Shown: positions 19,809 to 29,656, counted from the first letter of the stretch. The stretch: 64,000 bases of DNA from Polyangiaceae bacterium (GCA_025936115.1 JAICTZ010000010.1:160004-224003), one strand, 5' to 3'. Translations and numbers: made by a program. The notes: a model not told the origin generated them from the letters alone.

Positions 19809-19903
19809 AGAGAGCGGACATAGCGTCAAATTCGCCACACCTCAGAACTGTCCGGACAGGACAGCGCGCGACACGAGCACGCCAGAGATCTGAGAGCGCT
19901 CGA

Positions 19904-20617
19904 CTACTGCGTCGGTAAGCTGGTCTGGCAGTACTCGAACGCGATGGTCCCGTGCACCGCGCAGCCGCTGGTCAAATCGTCAGCCGCGCCGATCAGTGGG
20001 CAGTCGAAATCCGTCAGAATGGCGCCCGCCTTGATGACCGTCACGGGCCCAAACGTGCAACTCGGAAACGACGCAAGAGTCGAAAGATGGCCGGTGTCGG
20101 GGGAGAAGAAGGTCATCGCGGCGGCGTTTTGGCTCGGGTCAGTGGTGCTGCCTACGGTGCCGGTGAAGCTGAACGACAGCGGTTGCGCGCCGTTCGCATC
20201 CATGCCGCCCCCCCTCAGGTTGAACTCGCGGTCCGCGGTAACGGAACACGAAACCATCACGCCCAGCGTGCCGTTTTCGATCGTTTTACCGGGGGCCGGA
20301 CTGCCGATGGCATAGGTGAAGGCGCCCGAAGTTCCGGCGTTGCAAGTGCGGCCGCCGAGGCCCGGAACGCTGGCCGCCGAAGGCGGCTTCAGTGAAAGCG
20401 TGACACCCATCGCGGCCGAGGCTGGCGCGTCGCTCGATCCGCCAGTCCCGCCCGCGCTGGTTCCCCCCGACGCACCGGTTCCCCCCGCTCCCGAACTCGC
20501 ATCGTCGTCCCCGTCAGCACTCGATTTGCCGGAGCAACCCGCGCTCATGAGCGCCAGGCCCATGCACGCCGCCAGCACACCCGCAGTGAGCCTCAGTTCC
20601 TCGCTCCGCACCATCAC
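19904..20617 (-). CDS. Lipoprotein with Gly/Ser linker, function unknown
   Basis: 237 residues. The signal peptide ends in a strong lipobox (GLALMSAGCSG). A low-complexity linker (GAGGTGASGGTSAGGTGG) joins it to a C-terminal domain of about 160 residues with four cysteines (GGRTCNAGTSGAF, VMVSCSVTADREF, FPSCTFGPVTV, TSGCAVHGTIAFEYC). The domain looks like a beta-sandwich and has no known motif. It is transcribed alone, with a hairpin terminator downstream, and is divergent from the glycosidase gene at 20737. Confidence 0.6.
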   Translation of the reverse strand: MMVRSEELRLTAGVLAACMGLALMSAGCSGKSSADGDDDASSGAGGTGASGGTSAGGTGGSSDAPASAAMGVTLSLKPPSAASVPGLGGRTCNAGTSGAFTYAIGSPAPGKTIENGTLGVMVSCSVTADREFNLRGGGMDANGAQPLSFSFTGTVGSTTDPSQNAAAMTFFSPDTGHLSTLASFPSCTFGPVTVIKAGAILTDFDCPLIGAADDLTSGCAVHGTIAFEYCQTSLPTQ

Positions 20618-20736
20618 GGAATGCTCGCATTCCTGTGCCGCCCGTCAAGCGGGTCCGCCCTCGCCAGCGACGAAGGAGAGCGCGGGCCATGGAATTTGAA
20701 TACAACCAAGCGCGCCTCGCGACAGTTGACCGAGGC

Positions 20737-22593
20737 ATGCTCCGTCGACACTTTCCTTCGTTCCTCGCGCTCTCGTTCGCCTCGACGACGATCCTGGCCG
20801 TCGGTGCCTGCTCGACGAGCTCGCCGCAGGAGGGGCGCGGTGGCGCAGGGTTCGACTCGGGGGGCTTCGCCACGGGCAGCGCGGGCACGTCACCGGCTTC
20901 GGGCCGCGGCGGCGCGGGCGGCTCTGCGGCCGCGGCGGGCGGCGGAGGTTCGGAACACGGCGGCACGGCGGGGGTGAGCGGTGGCTCGGGTGTGGGCGGC
21001 GCCATGGCGAGTGGGGGCCTCGGGGCGGCGGGTGCGGGCGGCGCGGGCAGAGGCGGCGGTGTCTCCGCTGCGGGCGGCATGACGAACGGCGGCGGCTCGG
21101 CGGCGGGAGGGCGTCCGAGCGGCGGCGGGGCTGGCGCAGCACGCGGCGGCACGACGAGCACGGCAGGCATGAGTGGCATGGGCGCGATCGGCGGCGCCGG
21201 GGATCCAATGGACAACCCACCTCCTCCACTCACGGGCACGACGGCGAGCGTGTCGATCAAGGTCACTCGCGGCACGACGATCAGCAAGGTTTCACCCGGC
21301 ACCGCCGGCTTCAGCTTCGAAAAATCGCACCTGAGCGACGGCTTCTTCACGGGCACGCACGCGCCGCTCATCGCCATGTTCAAGCTGCTCGGCCCGGGCG
21401 TCGTTCGCATCGGCGCCGACGACGTCAACAATTCGGTGTGGGTCCCGAGCGCCACGTTCGTCAAGCCAGGGACTACCTCACCGAACGTCGGGACGGCGGA
21501 GGTCGATGCACTCGCGGATTTCCTGAACGCCACGGGCTACAAAGCCATCTACGCCGTGAACATGCGCGGCTCTTCCACCCCCGACACCGCGGTAGCGGAG
21601 CTCACGTACGTGATTCCGAAGCTCGGCGCAAATCTCGCTGCCGTCGAGATCGGCAATGAGCTCAACCTCTACGGCATCTCCAACGCGCAGAGTATTTGGC
21701 ACTCCTTCGCGCAGGCCATTCGCACGAAGTTTCCGGACACGCTCATCGCAGGTCCCGGAGATTTCGAAGACGTGAACTACTGCACGCAATTCGTGAGTGG
21801 TGAAAAGAGCCTGATCGACATCGTAACGCACCATTACTACCGCGGTCAGGCGGGCACGAGCACCGCGACACTCGCGAACCTCGTCAATCCCGACTCCGTC
21901 GTCACGAGCGGATCACAATCGCTCGCGAGCTCCGTCAAGACGAACGATATCCCGGGCGGTTTCCGCCTGGGCGAGGCGAACAGCTATTCGAGCCACGGGC
22001 AAGCCGGCATCAGCGACGCGCTCGTGTCGGCACTCTGGGGCATCGATTATATGCTGACCACGGCGCGCTACGGCTCGGTGGGCGTCAATTTCCACGGCGG
22101 CGGCCAAAACATGGACGGCAACAACTGTCCGAACGGCGTTTCATCGTGTGATCGGCCGTTTCGCTATTCGCCGCTCATCGAAGTCGATAGCCAGGTCACG
22201 GCGGCCGCTCCCCTCTACTACGGTATGTTGCTCGTCTCGCAGCTTGGAGCCGGCGACATGCTCGGCACCACCCTCACGAATGCGAGCAACAAGAACCTGC
22301 GGGCCTACGCCGTCACACCCGCCGACGGCAGCACCAAGGTCGTGCTCGTGAATTTCGAGACGAGCACGGGCATCAATGCGACCATCGACGTCGGCGGCTC
22401 CGTCACGTCGGCGTCCGCCGTCTACTTGCGCGGGCCGTCCCTCACTTCCACGACCGGCGTCACCTTCGGCGAGGCTTCCGTCACGGCGGAAGGCAGCTGG
22501 GCGCCGAAGCCAGCCTTCACGCTGGCGCAATCTGGGACGACCGTCACCCTGCCGGTCCCATCCGCTTCTGCAGTGCTCGTCACCGTGCATTGA
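20737..22593 (+). CDS. GH79-like secreted glycoside hydrolase
   Basis: About 618 residues from MLRRHFPSF, chosen because a lipoprotein signal follows at once (TTILAVGACSTSS). A Gly/Ala/Ser-rich linker spans roughly residues 30-160. The catalytic (beta/alpha)8 domain resembles GH79 beta-glucuronidase/heparanase enzymes: GFSFEKSHLSDGFF at the start, acid/base Glu in VEIGNELNLYG, and a candidate nucleophile Glu in RLGEANSYSSHG. A C-terminal beta-sandwich (GTTVTLPVPSASAVLVTVH) fits family architecture. The substrate is probably a glucuronide or glycosaminoglycan-like polymer (family knowledge). A surface or outer-membrane location is inferred from the lipobox. Confidence 0.75.
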   Translation: MLRRHFPSFLALSFASTTILAVGACSTSSPQEGRGGAGFDSGGFATGSAGTSPASGRGGAGGSAAAAGGGGSEHGGTAGVSGGSGVGGAMASGGLGAAGAGGAGRGGGVSAAGGMTNGGGSAAGGRPSGGGAGAARGGTTSTAGMSGMGAIGGAGDPMDNPPPPLTGTTASVSIKVTRGTTISKVSPGTAGFSFEKSHLSDGFFTGTHAPLIAMFKLLGPGVVRIGADDVNNSVWVPSATFVKPGTTSPNVGTAEVDALADFLNATGYKAIYAVNMRGSSTPDTAVAELTYVIPKLGANLAAVEIGNELNLYGISNAQSIWHSFAQAIRTKFPDTLIAGPGDFEDVNYCTQFVSGEKSLIDIVTHHYYRGQAGTSTATLANLVNPDSVVTSGSQSLASSVKTNDIPGGFRLGEANSYSSHGQAGISDALVSALWGIDYMLTTARYGSVGVNFHGGGQNMDGNNCPNGVSSCDRPFRYSPLIEVDSQVTAAAPLYYGMLLVSQLGAGDMLGTTLTNASNKNLRAYAVTPADGSTKVVLVNFETSTGINATIDVGGSVTSASAVYLRGPSLTSTTGVTFGEASVTAEGSWAPKPAFTLAQSGTTVTLPVPSASAVLVTVH

Positions 22594-22632
22594 CGGCGAG
22601 CCGCGGGGCGCGGATCTTGCCTGACGAACGTC

Positions 22633-23022
22633 ATGGCGACGCTACACAAAGACATCTTCATCGAGGCGAGTCCCGACGGGATTTGGGACGCCGTCCGCGA
22701 CATCGGCGCTCTGCACACGCGCCTGGTTCCTGGGTTCGTCCGCGACACGCACGTGGAAGGCCGAACGCGCGTGGTCACGTTCGCGAACGGCGCCGTGGTG
22801 CGCGAGCCGATCGTCTCCGTTGACGACGAACGTCGCCGCATGGCGTGGACCGCCGAGGGCGGCACCACGACGCACTACAACGCGGTGCTCGAGGTTCGTC
22901 GCGAAGGCGCGGGAAGCCGCGTCGTGTGGACGATTGACCTCCTGCCGGACGACCGAGCCGCACCCGTCGGAGCCATGCAGGACCTCGGCCTCGCCGCGAT
23001 GAAGCGAGCGTTCGAGAAGTAA
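22633..23022 (+). CDS. SRPBCC-fold protein (polyketide cyclase/dehydrase-like)
   Basis: 129 residues starting ATG after ACGAACGTC. The pattern IFIEASPDGIWDAVRDIGALH, DTHVEGRTRVVTFANG and the C-terminal helix (MQDLGLAAMKRAFEK) fits the START/SRPBCC ligand-binding fold. The family binds hydrophobic ligands and sometimes acts on them; no catalytic residue can be named. It lies 45 bases before a co-directional LysR gene, and an NmrA-type oxidoreductase gene follows convergently. Confidence 0.75.
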   Translation: MATLHKDIFIEASPDGIWDAVRDIGALHTRLVPGFVRDTHVEGRTRVVTFANGAVVREPIVSVDDERRRMAWTAEGGTTTHYNAVLEVRREGAGSRVVWTIDLLPDDRAAPVGAMQDLGLAAMKRAFEK

Positions 23023-23067
23023 CGCATTCCCCAGGCGCTTCGGCATCGGGGATACTGCCGCTGCGCC

Positions 23068-24096
23068 ATGCAGCAAAGCTTCACGGTCCGGCACGGAGCG
23101 CTCGACGGAGTGGAGGCCTTTCTCGCCGTCGCGCGTCACGCCAGTTTCCGCAAGGGCGCGAACGCCATGGGCGTGACGCCTTCGGCGATCAGCCAAGCGG
23201 TGCGCACCCTCGAGACTCGCTTGGGCGTGGCACTCTTCGCCCGCACGACTCGCAGCGTCGGCTTGACCGAGGCCGGTCAACGTTTTCTCGCGCAGGCGGG
23301 CCCTGCGTTCGACGAGCTCGTGCTCGCGGCAGAAGTTGCCCGTGATCTCGGGCATCGGCCGTCCGGATTGCTGCGGCTCTCGGTGCCGCGCGGCGCGTTG
23401 CCGCGCATCATCCAGCCCGTCATCGCATCATTTTGCCGAGCCTATCCCGACGTCGAGCTCGAGATCGCCGCGAGCGAAGAAATGGTCGACCTCGCCGCGC
23501 GCGGGTTCGACGCGGGCATCCGCATGGGCCAATTCATCGAGGCCGACATGACGGCCATTCGGCTGACGCCGCCGTTCCGTCTGCTGATCGTCGGCGCGCC
23601 CGCCTACTTTGCCGCCGCGGGAAAACCGGTGAAGCCGGACGATCTGCGGCACCACGCGTGTCTGCGGATACGCCGCTCCTCGGGCGTCATCGCGCCCTGG
23701 CGACTCATGGAAAACGGTAATCCCATCGACGTCGTCGTGAAGGGGCCACTCATCGCCAACGAGTTTCCGACGCTGCTCGGCGCCGCGCGCGAGGGACTCG
23801 GCCTGACGCAAGTCCCGGAGCCCATGGCGGAAGGTGCCATCGCCGCGGGCGAGCTCGTCGAGGTTTTGCCGGAGCTCGCGCCGACGACGCCTGGAGTTTT
23901 CCTCTATCACCCGGGCGCCAAGCAGGTGCTTCCGAAGCTCCGGGCTTTCATCGATCACATCAAGGCGTCCGGCGACTTCGCACTGGGGGCGCGCGATGTC
24001 GCTCGAAAGCGCGGCGCGTCCCGCCCGCCGTCACTGCGCCGCGGCTCCGCGACGCATGAACGCGCGCCGGCGAAGGTGTCGCGCCGCAAGAAGTAA
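23068..24096 (+). CDS. LysR family transcriptional regulator
   Basis: 342 residues. The winged helix is clear (FLAVARHASFRKGANAMGV, SAISQAVRTLETRLG, LFARTTRSVGLTEAGQRF). The effector domain follows (GLLRLSVPRGALPRIIQPVI, ARGFDAGIRMGQFIEADM). After about residue 300 there is a basic, Ser/Arg-rich tail (RKRGASRPPSLRRGSA) not usual for the family, perhaps a run-on. It ends 18 bases before the convergent NmrA gene. Confidence 0.9.
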   Translation: MQQSFTVRHGALDGVEAFLAVARHASFRKGANAMGVTPSAISQAVRTLETRLGVALFARTTRSVGLTEAGQRFLAQAGPAFDELVLAAEVARDLGHRPSGLLRLSVPRGALPRIIQPVIASFCRAYPDVELEIAASEEMVDLAARGFDAGIRMGQFIEADMTAIRLTPPFRLLIVGAPAYFAAAGKPVKPDDLRHHACLRIRRSSGVIAPWRLMENGNPIDVVVKGPLIANEFPTLLGAAREGLGLTQVPEPMAEGAIAAGELVEVLPELAPTTPGVFLYHPGAKQVLPKLRAFIDHIKASGDFALGARDVARKRGASRPPSLRRGSATHERAPAKVSRRKK

Positions 24097-24114
24097 ACAC
24101 CGTCGTGCTCGACC

Positions 24115-25248
24115 TCAGCTCGCGAGCGCGCCCTTGCGGCCGTCGGTTTGCTCGTTCGTCCGTGAGCCCGGCCGAAGCAGGTACAGCTCCGTAGCCGCCG
24201 CGTGGCGTCGCCATTCCTTGCTGTCTTGCGCGAGCTCTGGGGCCTGAATGCGCGGCAAGAGGTGCTCGTCCTCCCAGCGGTCGAAGTTCGGAGCCCGCGT
24301 CAGCACCATGCGCGCGAGAAACGCGAACGCTCCGAGCTTGGAACCCGCTCGCATCCCGGGGACGATCTGATCGGGATCGGCAAAGTACCGGCGAGCGATG
24401 GACTCGAAGTCTTCCGACGGGCGCCCCGTGAGCTCCTCGACGTGGCCACTCGGCGCGCCGACGGCGAACGCCCCGCCGGCAAGCTCTTCGAGGTAGTGCC
24501 GCACGTTCGCGAGCTCGAACGGACTCGTTCCGGCCGCGGTTGCAGCTTTGAGGAATTGACGCATCGAAGAGGGCTTGTACGCCACCTTGCGACCGAGCGC
24601 GCGCGACATGGCGTCCGCTGCCTCGCCCGGCGTGATCAGTCGCGGACCCGTCGGGCGGTACGACTTTCCGGCGCGTCCCTCCGGGCGCGCCAGTACCGCG
24701 GCGGCGACGCGACCGATGTCTTCGTTCGAGGGCGGAGCGTTCTTGCCGTCGCCGAACGGAGCCGAGAGCATGCCGAAGTGAACGATCGCGGGCAGGCCGA
24801 GAAAGTACGTGAACGCGAAGAGGCCGGGGTTCACGTGAATCACGTCGACGGACGGCATCCAGCGTGACACCTGGTTTGCGATCCAGTGCTCGCGCGTGAG
24901 CGCCGCCGGGTGCGTCGGGTGCGGATTCCACCCACTCATCAACGCGACCACCTCGAGCTTCGCCTGCTCGGCTGCGATCGCGAACAGCATCGTGCCGTGA
25001 AGCAGGTTCGGACCGAACGGCGGGCAATGGTACGCGCGCTGTACGCCAGCGAGCGCACGCTCGAGATCGCGGTAATCGAAGAGATCGCCGACGAAAATCT
25101 CCGCTCCGGCGCGGCGCAACCGCCCGGCACGCGCGTCGTCGCGCCGAACCATGGCGCGCACTCGAAATCCCTGAGCGAGGAGCTCGTGAACGGCTGCGGA
25201 CGCAGTCCGCCCCGCAGCCGACGTGACGAGGATGGTGGGCTTGATCAT
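24115..25248 (-). CDS. NmrA/SDR-type NAD(P)-binding protein
   Basis: 377 residues from MIKPTIL; GGAG lies seven bases upstream, which favours this ATG over those at 25254 and 25344. The Rossmann start ILVTSAAGRTASAAVHELL replaces the canonical GxxGxxG by SAAGRTA, as in NmrA-like proteins. FRVRAMVRR then supplies the NADP-type arginines and EIFVGDLFDYRDLERALAG the next strands. The C-terminal half (HYLEELAGGAFAVG, VEELTGRPSEDFESIARRY) matches the NmrA family. It may be a redox-sensing regulator or a reductase; the catalytic YxxxK motif was not found. Confidence 0.8.
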   Translation of the reverse strand: MIKPTILVTSAAGRTASAAVHELLAQGFRVRAMVRRDDARAGRLRRAGAEIFVGDLFDYRDLERALAGVQRAYHCPPFGPNLLHGTMLFAIAAEQAKLEVVALMSGWNPHPTHPAALTREHWIANQVSRWMPSVDVIHVNPGLFAFTYFLGLPAIVHFGMLSAPFGDGKNAPPSNEDIGRVAAAVLARPEGRAGKSYRPTGPRLITPGEAADAMSRALGRKVAYKPSSMRQFLKAATAAGTSPFELANVRHYLEELAGGAFAVGAPSGHVEELTGRPSEDFESIARRYFADPDQIVPGMRAGSKLGAFAFLARMVLTRAPNFDRWEDEHLLPRIQAPELAQDSKEWRRHAAATELYLLRPGSRTNEQTDGRKGALAS

Positions 25249-25468
25249 GGGCATTCTCCGGATCGAGCGCCGGTCGAGCCGGCGTCTTTGATGGAGCCAA
25301 CATGGGGCGTCCCACCGGGTTCCCGGAGTCGCGGCAATGCGCATGGCCCATGAAGTGCGGCTTCACAGTGCGCCAGAGGCACGCGCGGGGTCAGCCACCG
25401 GTCGCCATCGATGATTGAACATCGGCGAGCCGGCGAGCTCCGCCCGTGCTACCGAGCGGCGCCGCTCG

Positions 25469-26332
25469 ATGCTTCAGTTTCTTCTGCTTTGCTTGCTCTG
25501 CCGATTTTTCTACACCCTGAACGACATCTTCACGGGGCAGCTGGCGCGAGAGCACGACCGGATCGAGCTGGCGGCGCTACGCGGCGTCTCGCTCGGTTTC
25601 AGCATGGCCCCGCTGCTCCTCTGGGTGCCGCGTTCAGCCTGGTCGAGTCTGCTCGCTGAACCGGCGCGACTCGGGGCCATCGTCGCGATCACGGCGACCG
25701 CCAACGTCCTGCTCCTCCAAGCCGCGCGCTATTTGCCGTTCGGGCTGCGGGCGTCCGTCCTCATCGCCGGCGTCTCGCTCGGCAGCGTCCTTTTGGGCTG
25801 TTTGATGCTCGGGGAGAGACTGTCCGGCTCCGCCACGCTCTGGGGTTCGATGATCGTCCTCAGCGCCGTCTTGGCGGCGCCCGGCCAACACGCAAGCCAC
25901 GAAATCCAACCCCGCTTGCTACGCGGAACACTGCTCACGCTCGCTGGAGCGAGTCTCTTGGCCGTGGTCGCCCTGCTCACGAAAGAACTCACCGAGCGCA
26001 CCCACCCGCTGCTCGCCGCTTGGGCGTGGGAATTCGGCTCCGGCCTCATCCTGCTCCCCGTGCTGCTGCTGCGCCGCACACCGCGCATCGACGCCCGCTA
26101 TTTCGCGCGCGTGGCGCTCGCCTCTTCGCCCACGGTGGTCGGCTCGAGCGCGTCCATGCTCGCGCTCGGTTCGGGACGGCTCGGCCTCTGGGGCGCGCTC
26201 GCGGGCACCCAGGTGCTCTTTACTGCAGTGTTCGGCGTGCTTTGGCACCGCGAGCTCATGGGCTTCCGGCGCTGGGCCTGCTTCGTAGCGGCGTCGGTCG
26301 GGATCGCGGGGCTCGCGTGGAGTCGCGGCTGA
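25469..26332 (+). CDS. EamA/DMT-superfamily transporter
   Basis: 287 residues from MLQFLLLCLL. About ten hydrophobic helices are visible in two repeats of five (for example LLLWVPRSAWSSLL, ARYLPFGLRASVLIAGVSLG, GAALAGTQVLFTAVFGVLW, WACFVAASVGIAGLAW). The first EamA unit carries the usual FYTLNDIFTGQLAR opening. Family members export metabolites or amino acids across the inner membrane. The substrate is unknown. The start was moved to the ATG directly before the first helix. Confidence 0.83.
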   Translation: MLQFLLLCLLCRFFYTLNDIFTGQLAREHDRIELAALRGVSLGFSMAPLLLWVPRSAWSSLLAEPARLGAIVAITATANVLLLQAARYLPFGLRASVLIAGVSLGSVLLGCLMLGERLSGSATLWGSMIVLSAVLAAPGQHASHEIQPRLLRGTLLTLAGASLLAVVALLTKELTERTHPLLAAWAWEFGSGLILLPVLLLRRTPRIDARYFARVALASSPTVVGSSASMLALGSGRLGLWGALAGTQVLFTAVFGVLWHRELMGFRRWACFVAASVGIAGLAWSRG

Positions 26333-26390
26333 TATTGTCCGTGCCCACGCATCGAGCTGCGGGGCAGCAGCGCTCAGCGGCGCGCTGAAG

Positions 26391-27293
26391 CTACGGCGCG
26401 CCGCACGCGAGCCACGTCAAAAGACGCAGGCGCTCCGCTTCCGGTAACGTGCGATCCTGCGGCATGGCGCCGGAGTCTACTTCCAAGCGAATCGCGTCCG
26501 CCTGGGTGCGCACGGCGGCGACGGTCGTGAACGTGGTGTCGTGGCGGTGGCACGTGCCGATGCACGTGTTCGCGAAAAAGCCGCTTCCGTAGCTGTCCCA
26601 GCTGTCACTGCAGTCGAGCATGGCGCTCGTCTTGCCGGTACCGCACACCGCATCCGAAGGCGTGCACGAGCGCAGCCCGACGCCGGCGAAGGGCTGCGTC
26701 GCCGTGCCGACCGGGGAAGCCGCGCCCCCTCCGCCCGGCGTCAGGCCGCCGCCGATGCTGATGAAATCGCACGTGCTCGTCGCCGTTCCCACGCTGCAGT
26801 CAGCATCGAGACTGCACGCCTTGCCGCAGCGCGGATTCAAACCACCCACGCAATAAGCACCTGCCGCGCAATCAGCCGAGGCAACGCACGGCGCACAATA
26901 AAGTCCGTTCCCTGCGCCGACTGCGCCCGCAGCGCCACCTTTGCCTGCATTGCCGCTCGCGCCCGCCGCCCCAACCTGCCCGCCTGCCCCGTGTCCCGCG
27001 CCGCCGCCCGCACCTCCGCTCGCGCTCGTCGCGCCGGCATTGCCCCCAATGCCCGCGGCACCCGCAGCCGACGTTCCCGCTTGATTGAGCGCACCGCCGA
27101 GCCCGAACGCGCCCGCAGCAGCACCACCCGCGCCCGCTACGCTCGTCTCACCCGCTGCAGGACCGCCGGCCCCCGCTGAGTGCTCGCCGGCGCCGCCGCG
27201 GGTCACCTCGCGGCTCTCCCCCGAGCAGCCCGCGGCCGAGGCCAACAAAAGACCGATCAGAGTAACGGAAACGCACGGTCGAACCCGCTGCAC
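26391..27293 (-). CDS. Lipoprotein with atypical haem-c-like C-terminal domain
   Basis: 300 residues from a GTG. The signal peptide ends in SAAGCSG, a lipobox. A Gly/Ala-rich linker covers about residues 30-130. Cys-rich segments follow (CAPCVASADCAAGAYC, CGKACSLDADCSVG). The last 60 residues contain CIGTCHRH, a CxxxCH in place of cytochrome CxxCH, then SGAMPQDRTLPEAERLRLL and TWLACGAP, which match the distal Met and final helix of class I cytochromes. It may bind haem covalently in a variant site or be a degenerate cytochrome fold. Confidence 0.65.
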   Translation of the reverse strand: MQRVRPCVSVTLIGLLLASAAGCSGESREVTRGGAGEHSAGAGGPAAGETSVAGAGGAAAGAFGLGGALNQAGTSAAGAAGIGGNAGATSASGGAGGGAGHGAGGQVGAAGASGNAGKGGAAGAVGAGNGLYCAPCVASADCAAGAYCVGGLNPRCGKACSLDADCSVGTATSTCDFISIGGGLTPGGGGAASPVGTATQPFAGVGLRSCTPSDAVCGTGKTSAMLDCSDSWDSYGSGFFANTCIGTCHRHDTTFTTVAAVRTQADAIRLEVDSGAMPQDRTLPEAERLRLLTWLACGAP

Positions 27294-27412
27294 GCACAGA
27301 GAGTGAGCAAGGCATGTGCCGAAGATCGACGTTTCAACTCACGCGCGTTCTCACGTCGCCCGCTGGTTTGGCACACGTGGCACGGATCGATTTGTCGTGG
27401 ATTCGGAGAGAA

Positions 27413-29545
27413 ATGTACCGTCGGGCAGCTATTGGAATTCTCGGTCTCGCGCTCCTTCACGTTTCTTGTAGCGGTGGGTCGAAGCCGTCGGCCGACCTCG
27501 GCGCGGGGGCGGTAACGGGCGGGAGCTCCGGAAGCGGAGGCACAGGCGGCAGTAGTCACGAGCCGGAAGGAACCGGAGGCGTTCCACTCACGCTTGGCGG
27601 CAACGGTGGCAGCGCCGGCAGCGCGATGGCAGGCGCCGGGACGTGCAGCGGCGACGATTGCGTCATCGGTTGCGGTAACGGCAAAATCGACCCGGGCCTC
27701 GACGAAGCGTGTGACGACGCGAACTCGGTGTCGGGCGACGGCTGCGCGGCTGACTGCAAGACGATCGAGCGCGACTACGGTTGCCTCGAGCCAGGCATGC
27801 CGTGCGTCAGCTTCGTGCATTGCGGCGACGGCAAGCTAATGGGCATGGAGACGTGCGACGACGGCAATACCCGCGCGGGTGACGGCTGTTCGGAGCTCTG
27901 TGCTGCGGAGGACGGCTGGACCTGTTTTCAGGCTGGTTCAGCCTGCGTCCCGCTCTGCGGTGACGGGCGCTTGATCGGCTCGGAGCAATGCGATCCTCCG
28001 AACGTCGGAGCCGGTTGCTCCGCCAACTGTCGTCTCGAGCCCGGCTACGCTTGCGACCCCCCCGCGCCGGATGCGACGACGCCGGAGCCGGCGCACTGTC
28101 ATGAAACCAGGTGCGGCGACGGCAAGCGAGAGGGCGCCGAAGCGTGCGACGATAGCAACGACGTGGACGGTGACGGTTGCTCGGGCGCTTGCACGCTGGA
28201 GCCGGACTGTCACGGAGCGGCGTGTACGTCGATTTGCGGCGACGGCATCAAGCTAGCGCCCGAGGAGTGCGACGACGGCAACGTCGTGCCGGACGACGGT
28301 TGCTCGGCCGACTGCAAGCTCGAGCTCGGGTTCAGCTGCGACGACGCTTCATCGAGCCCGTCCAGGCAGCTCAAGCTCGCCGTCACCTACCGGGACTTCA
28401 TCAGCTTTCCGACGGGTACCAGCACACGTCACCCGGATTTCGAAGCCGATTGGGAGGGGGCCGATGTGACGCCGGGTCTCGTGGAAGCAACGCTCGATGG
28501 GTCGGGGCTGCCCGCGGCGAGCGGGCCGTGCAGCGAAGCACAACCCGATACGTTCATCGACGCGACCGTGTGCCCGTACGGTCAGATGCTCTCGACTGCG
28601 GCGAATTTTTCGACGTGGTATCGCGACACGCCCGCTGTCAACGTGCCGCTCGCCCGCTCGCTCCTGCTCGCGCGGGCCGGCAACGGCTCCTACGTCTTCG
28701 ACTCTGGTGACGCGGGGTTCTATCCGATCGACGACGGCGGTTTCGTGGTCGCTCCCGCGCGGGAACTCACGGCCACGGCCGATGCGGTGGTCAACGACGG
28801 CCGGGACCACAACTTCGGGTTCACCACCGAAATCCGTTACTTCTTCCAATACCTCGGGGGCGAGACGTTGAGCTTCAGCGGCGACGATGATCTCTGGGTC
28901 TTCATCGACCGCAAGCTCGCGCTCGACGTCGGGGGCTTGCATACGCGCACCGCCCGCACGTTGAACCTCGACGCGCAGGCAGCGTCGCTCGGGCTCGTCA
29001 CTGGCGGTCTCTACGAGATCGCGTTTTTCCATGCGGAACGGCACAGCGCTGGCTCCAATTTCAAGCTGACGCTCACGGGCTTTGCGCCGACCCACAGCAC
29101 CTGCGCACCGAGCTGCGGCGACGGCATCGTCGCGGCGAGCGAGCAGTGCGACCTCGGGAGCGCGCGCAATACCGGCGAGTACGGCGGCTGCACGGCTGAT
29201 TGTAAGCGCGGCCCAACCTGCGGCGACGGTGTGGTCCAAAGTCCAGAAGAAGCATGCGACGACGGACTCAACGTCACGCCGTACGCGCGAGACGGCGCGA
29301 GCGGATGTGCGCCCGGCTGCGTCCCGAGCGGCTACTGCGGCGACGGCAAGGTCGACAGCCTCTTCGGCGAGGAGTGCGACGCGGGCGGTGATACGAGCCG
29401 GAGCTCCGGGTGCTCAGCTGACTGTCGTCTCGGCGCGCGCTGCGGCGACGGCGTCGTGCAGCGCGATCTCGGCGAGGAGTGCGACGACGGCAACACCGTG
29501 AGCGGCGACGCCTGTCCACACGATTGCCATCTGGTCGTGCGCTGA
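27413..29545 (+). CDS. Fibro-slime domain lipoprotein with DUF4215 repeats
   Basis: 710 residues from MYRRAAIG; GGAGAG immediately precedes this ATG, and the lipobox is LLHVSCSG. After a Gly-rich linker come at least nine copies of a Cys-rich repeat with core CGDG...EECDDGN...DGCSADC (DUF4215/Myxococcus Cys-rich). In the middle is a fibro-slime-type domain: LAVTYRDFISFPTGTSTRHP, then EIRYFFQYLGGETLSFSGDD, DDLWVFIDRKLALDVGGLH and FFHAERHSAGSNFKLTLTGF. The family is thought to bind or form extracellular matrix. Surface display on the outer membrane is inferred. Confidence 0.87.
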   Translation: MYRRAAIGILGLALLHVSCSGGSKPSADLGAGAVTGGSSGSGGTGGSSHEPEGTGGVPLTLGGNGGSAGSAMAGAGTCSGDDCVIGCGNGKIDPGLDEACDDANSVSGDGCAADCKTIERDYGCLEPGMPCVSFVHCGDGKLMGMETCDDGNTRAGDGCSELCAAEDGWTCFQAGSACVPLCGDGRLIGSEQCDPPNVGAGCSANCRLEPGYACDPPAPDATTPEPAHCHETRCGDGKREGAEACDDSNDVDGDGCSGACTLEPDCHGAACTSICGDGIKLAPEECDDGNVVPDDGCSADCKLELGFSCDDASSSPSRQLKLAVTYRDFISFPTGTSTRHPDFEADWEGADVTPGLVEATLDGSGLPAASGPCSEAQPDTFIDATVCPYGQMLSTAANFSTWYRDTPAVNVPLARSLLLARAGNGSYVFDSGDAGFYPIDDGGFVVAPARELTATADAVVNDGRDHNFGFTTEIRYFFQYLGGETLSFSGDDDLWVFIDRKLALDVGGLHTRTARTLNLDAQAASLGLVTGGLYEIAFFHAERHSAGSNFKLTLTGFAPTHSTCAPSCGDGIVAASEQCDLGSARNTGEYGGCTADCKRGPTCGDGVVQSPEEACDDGLNVTPYARDGASGCAPGCVPSGYCGDGKVDSLFGEECDAGGDTSRSSGCSADCRLGARCGDGVVQRDLGEECDDGNTVSGDACPHDCHLVVR

Positions 29546-29656
29546 GCGCACGCTTCATCGTGCGACAGCCGTGTGACAGCGAGGACTCGTCGAAAGCTGC
29601 GCCTTGACTCGCGGCGCGCAGCGACCTAGCGTGCGCGCCAAGGACGGGAGCGGAAG

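Noticed and set aside
20514..21533. Proline-rich 339-codon frame opposite the glycosidase linker
   Set aside because: Simply the complement of a Gly-rich linker; no start signal or domain.
23960..25366. 468-codon leftward frame over the NmrA gene
   Set aside because: Arg-rich, no domain; the NmrA frame has clear Rossmann motifs.
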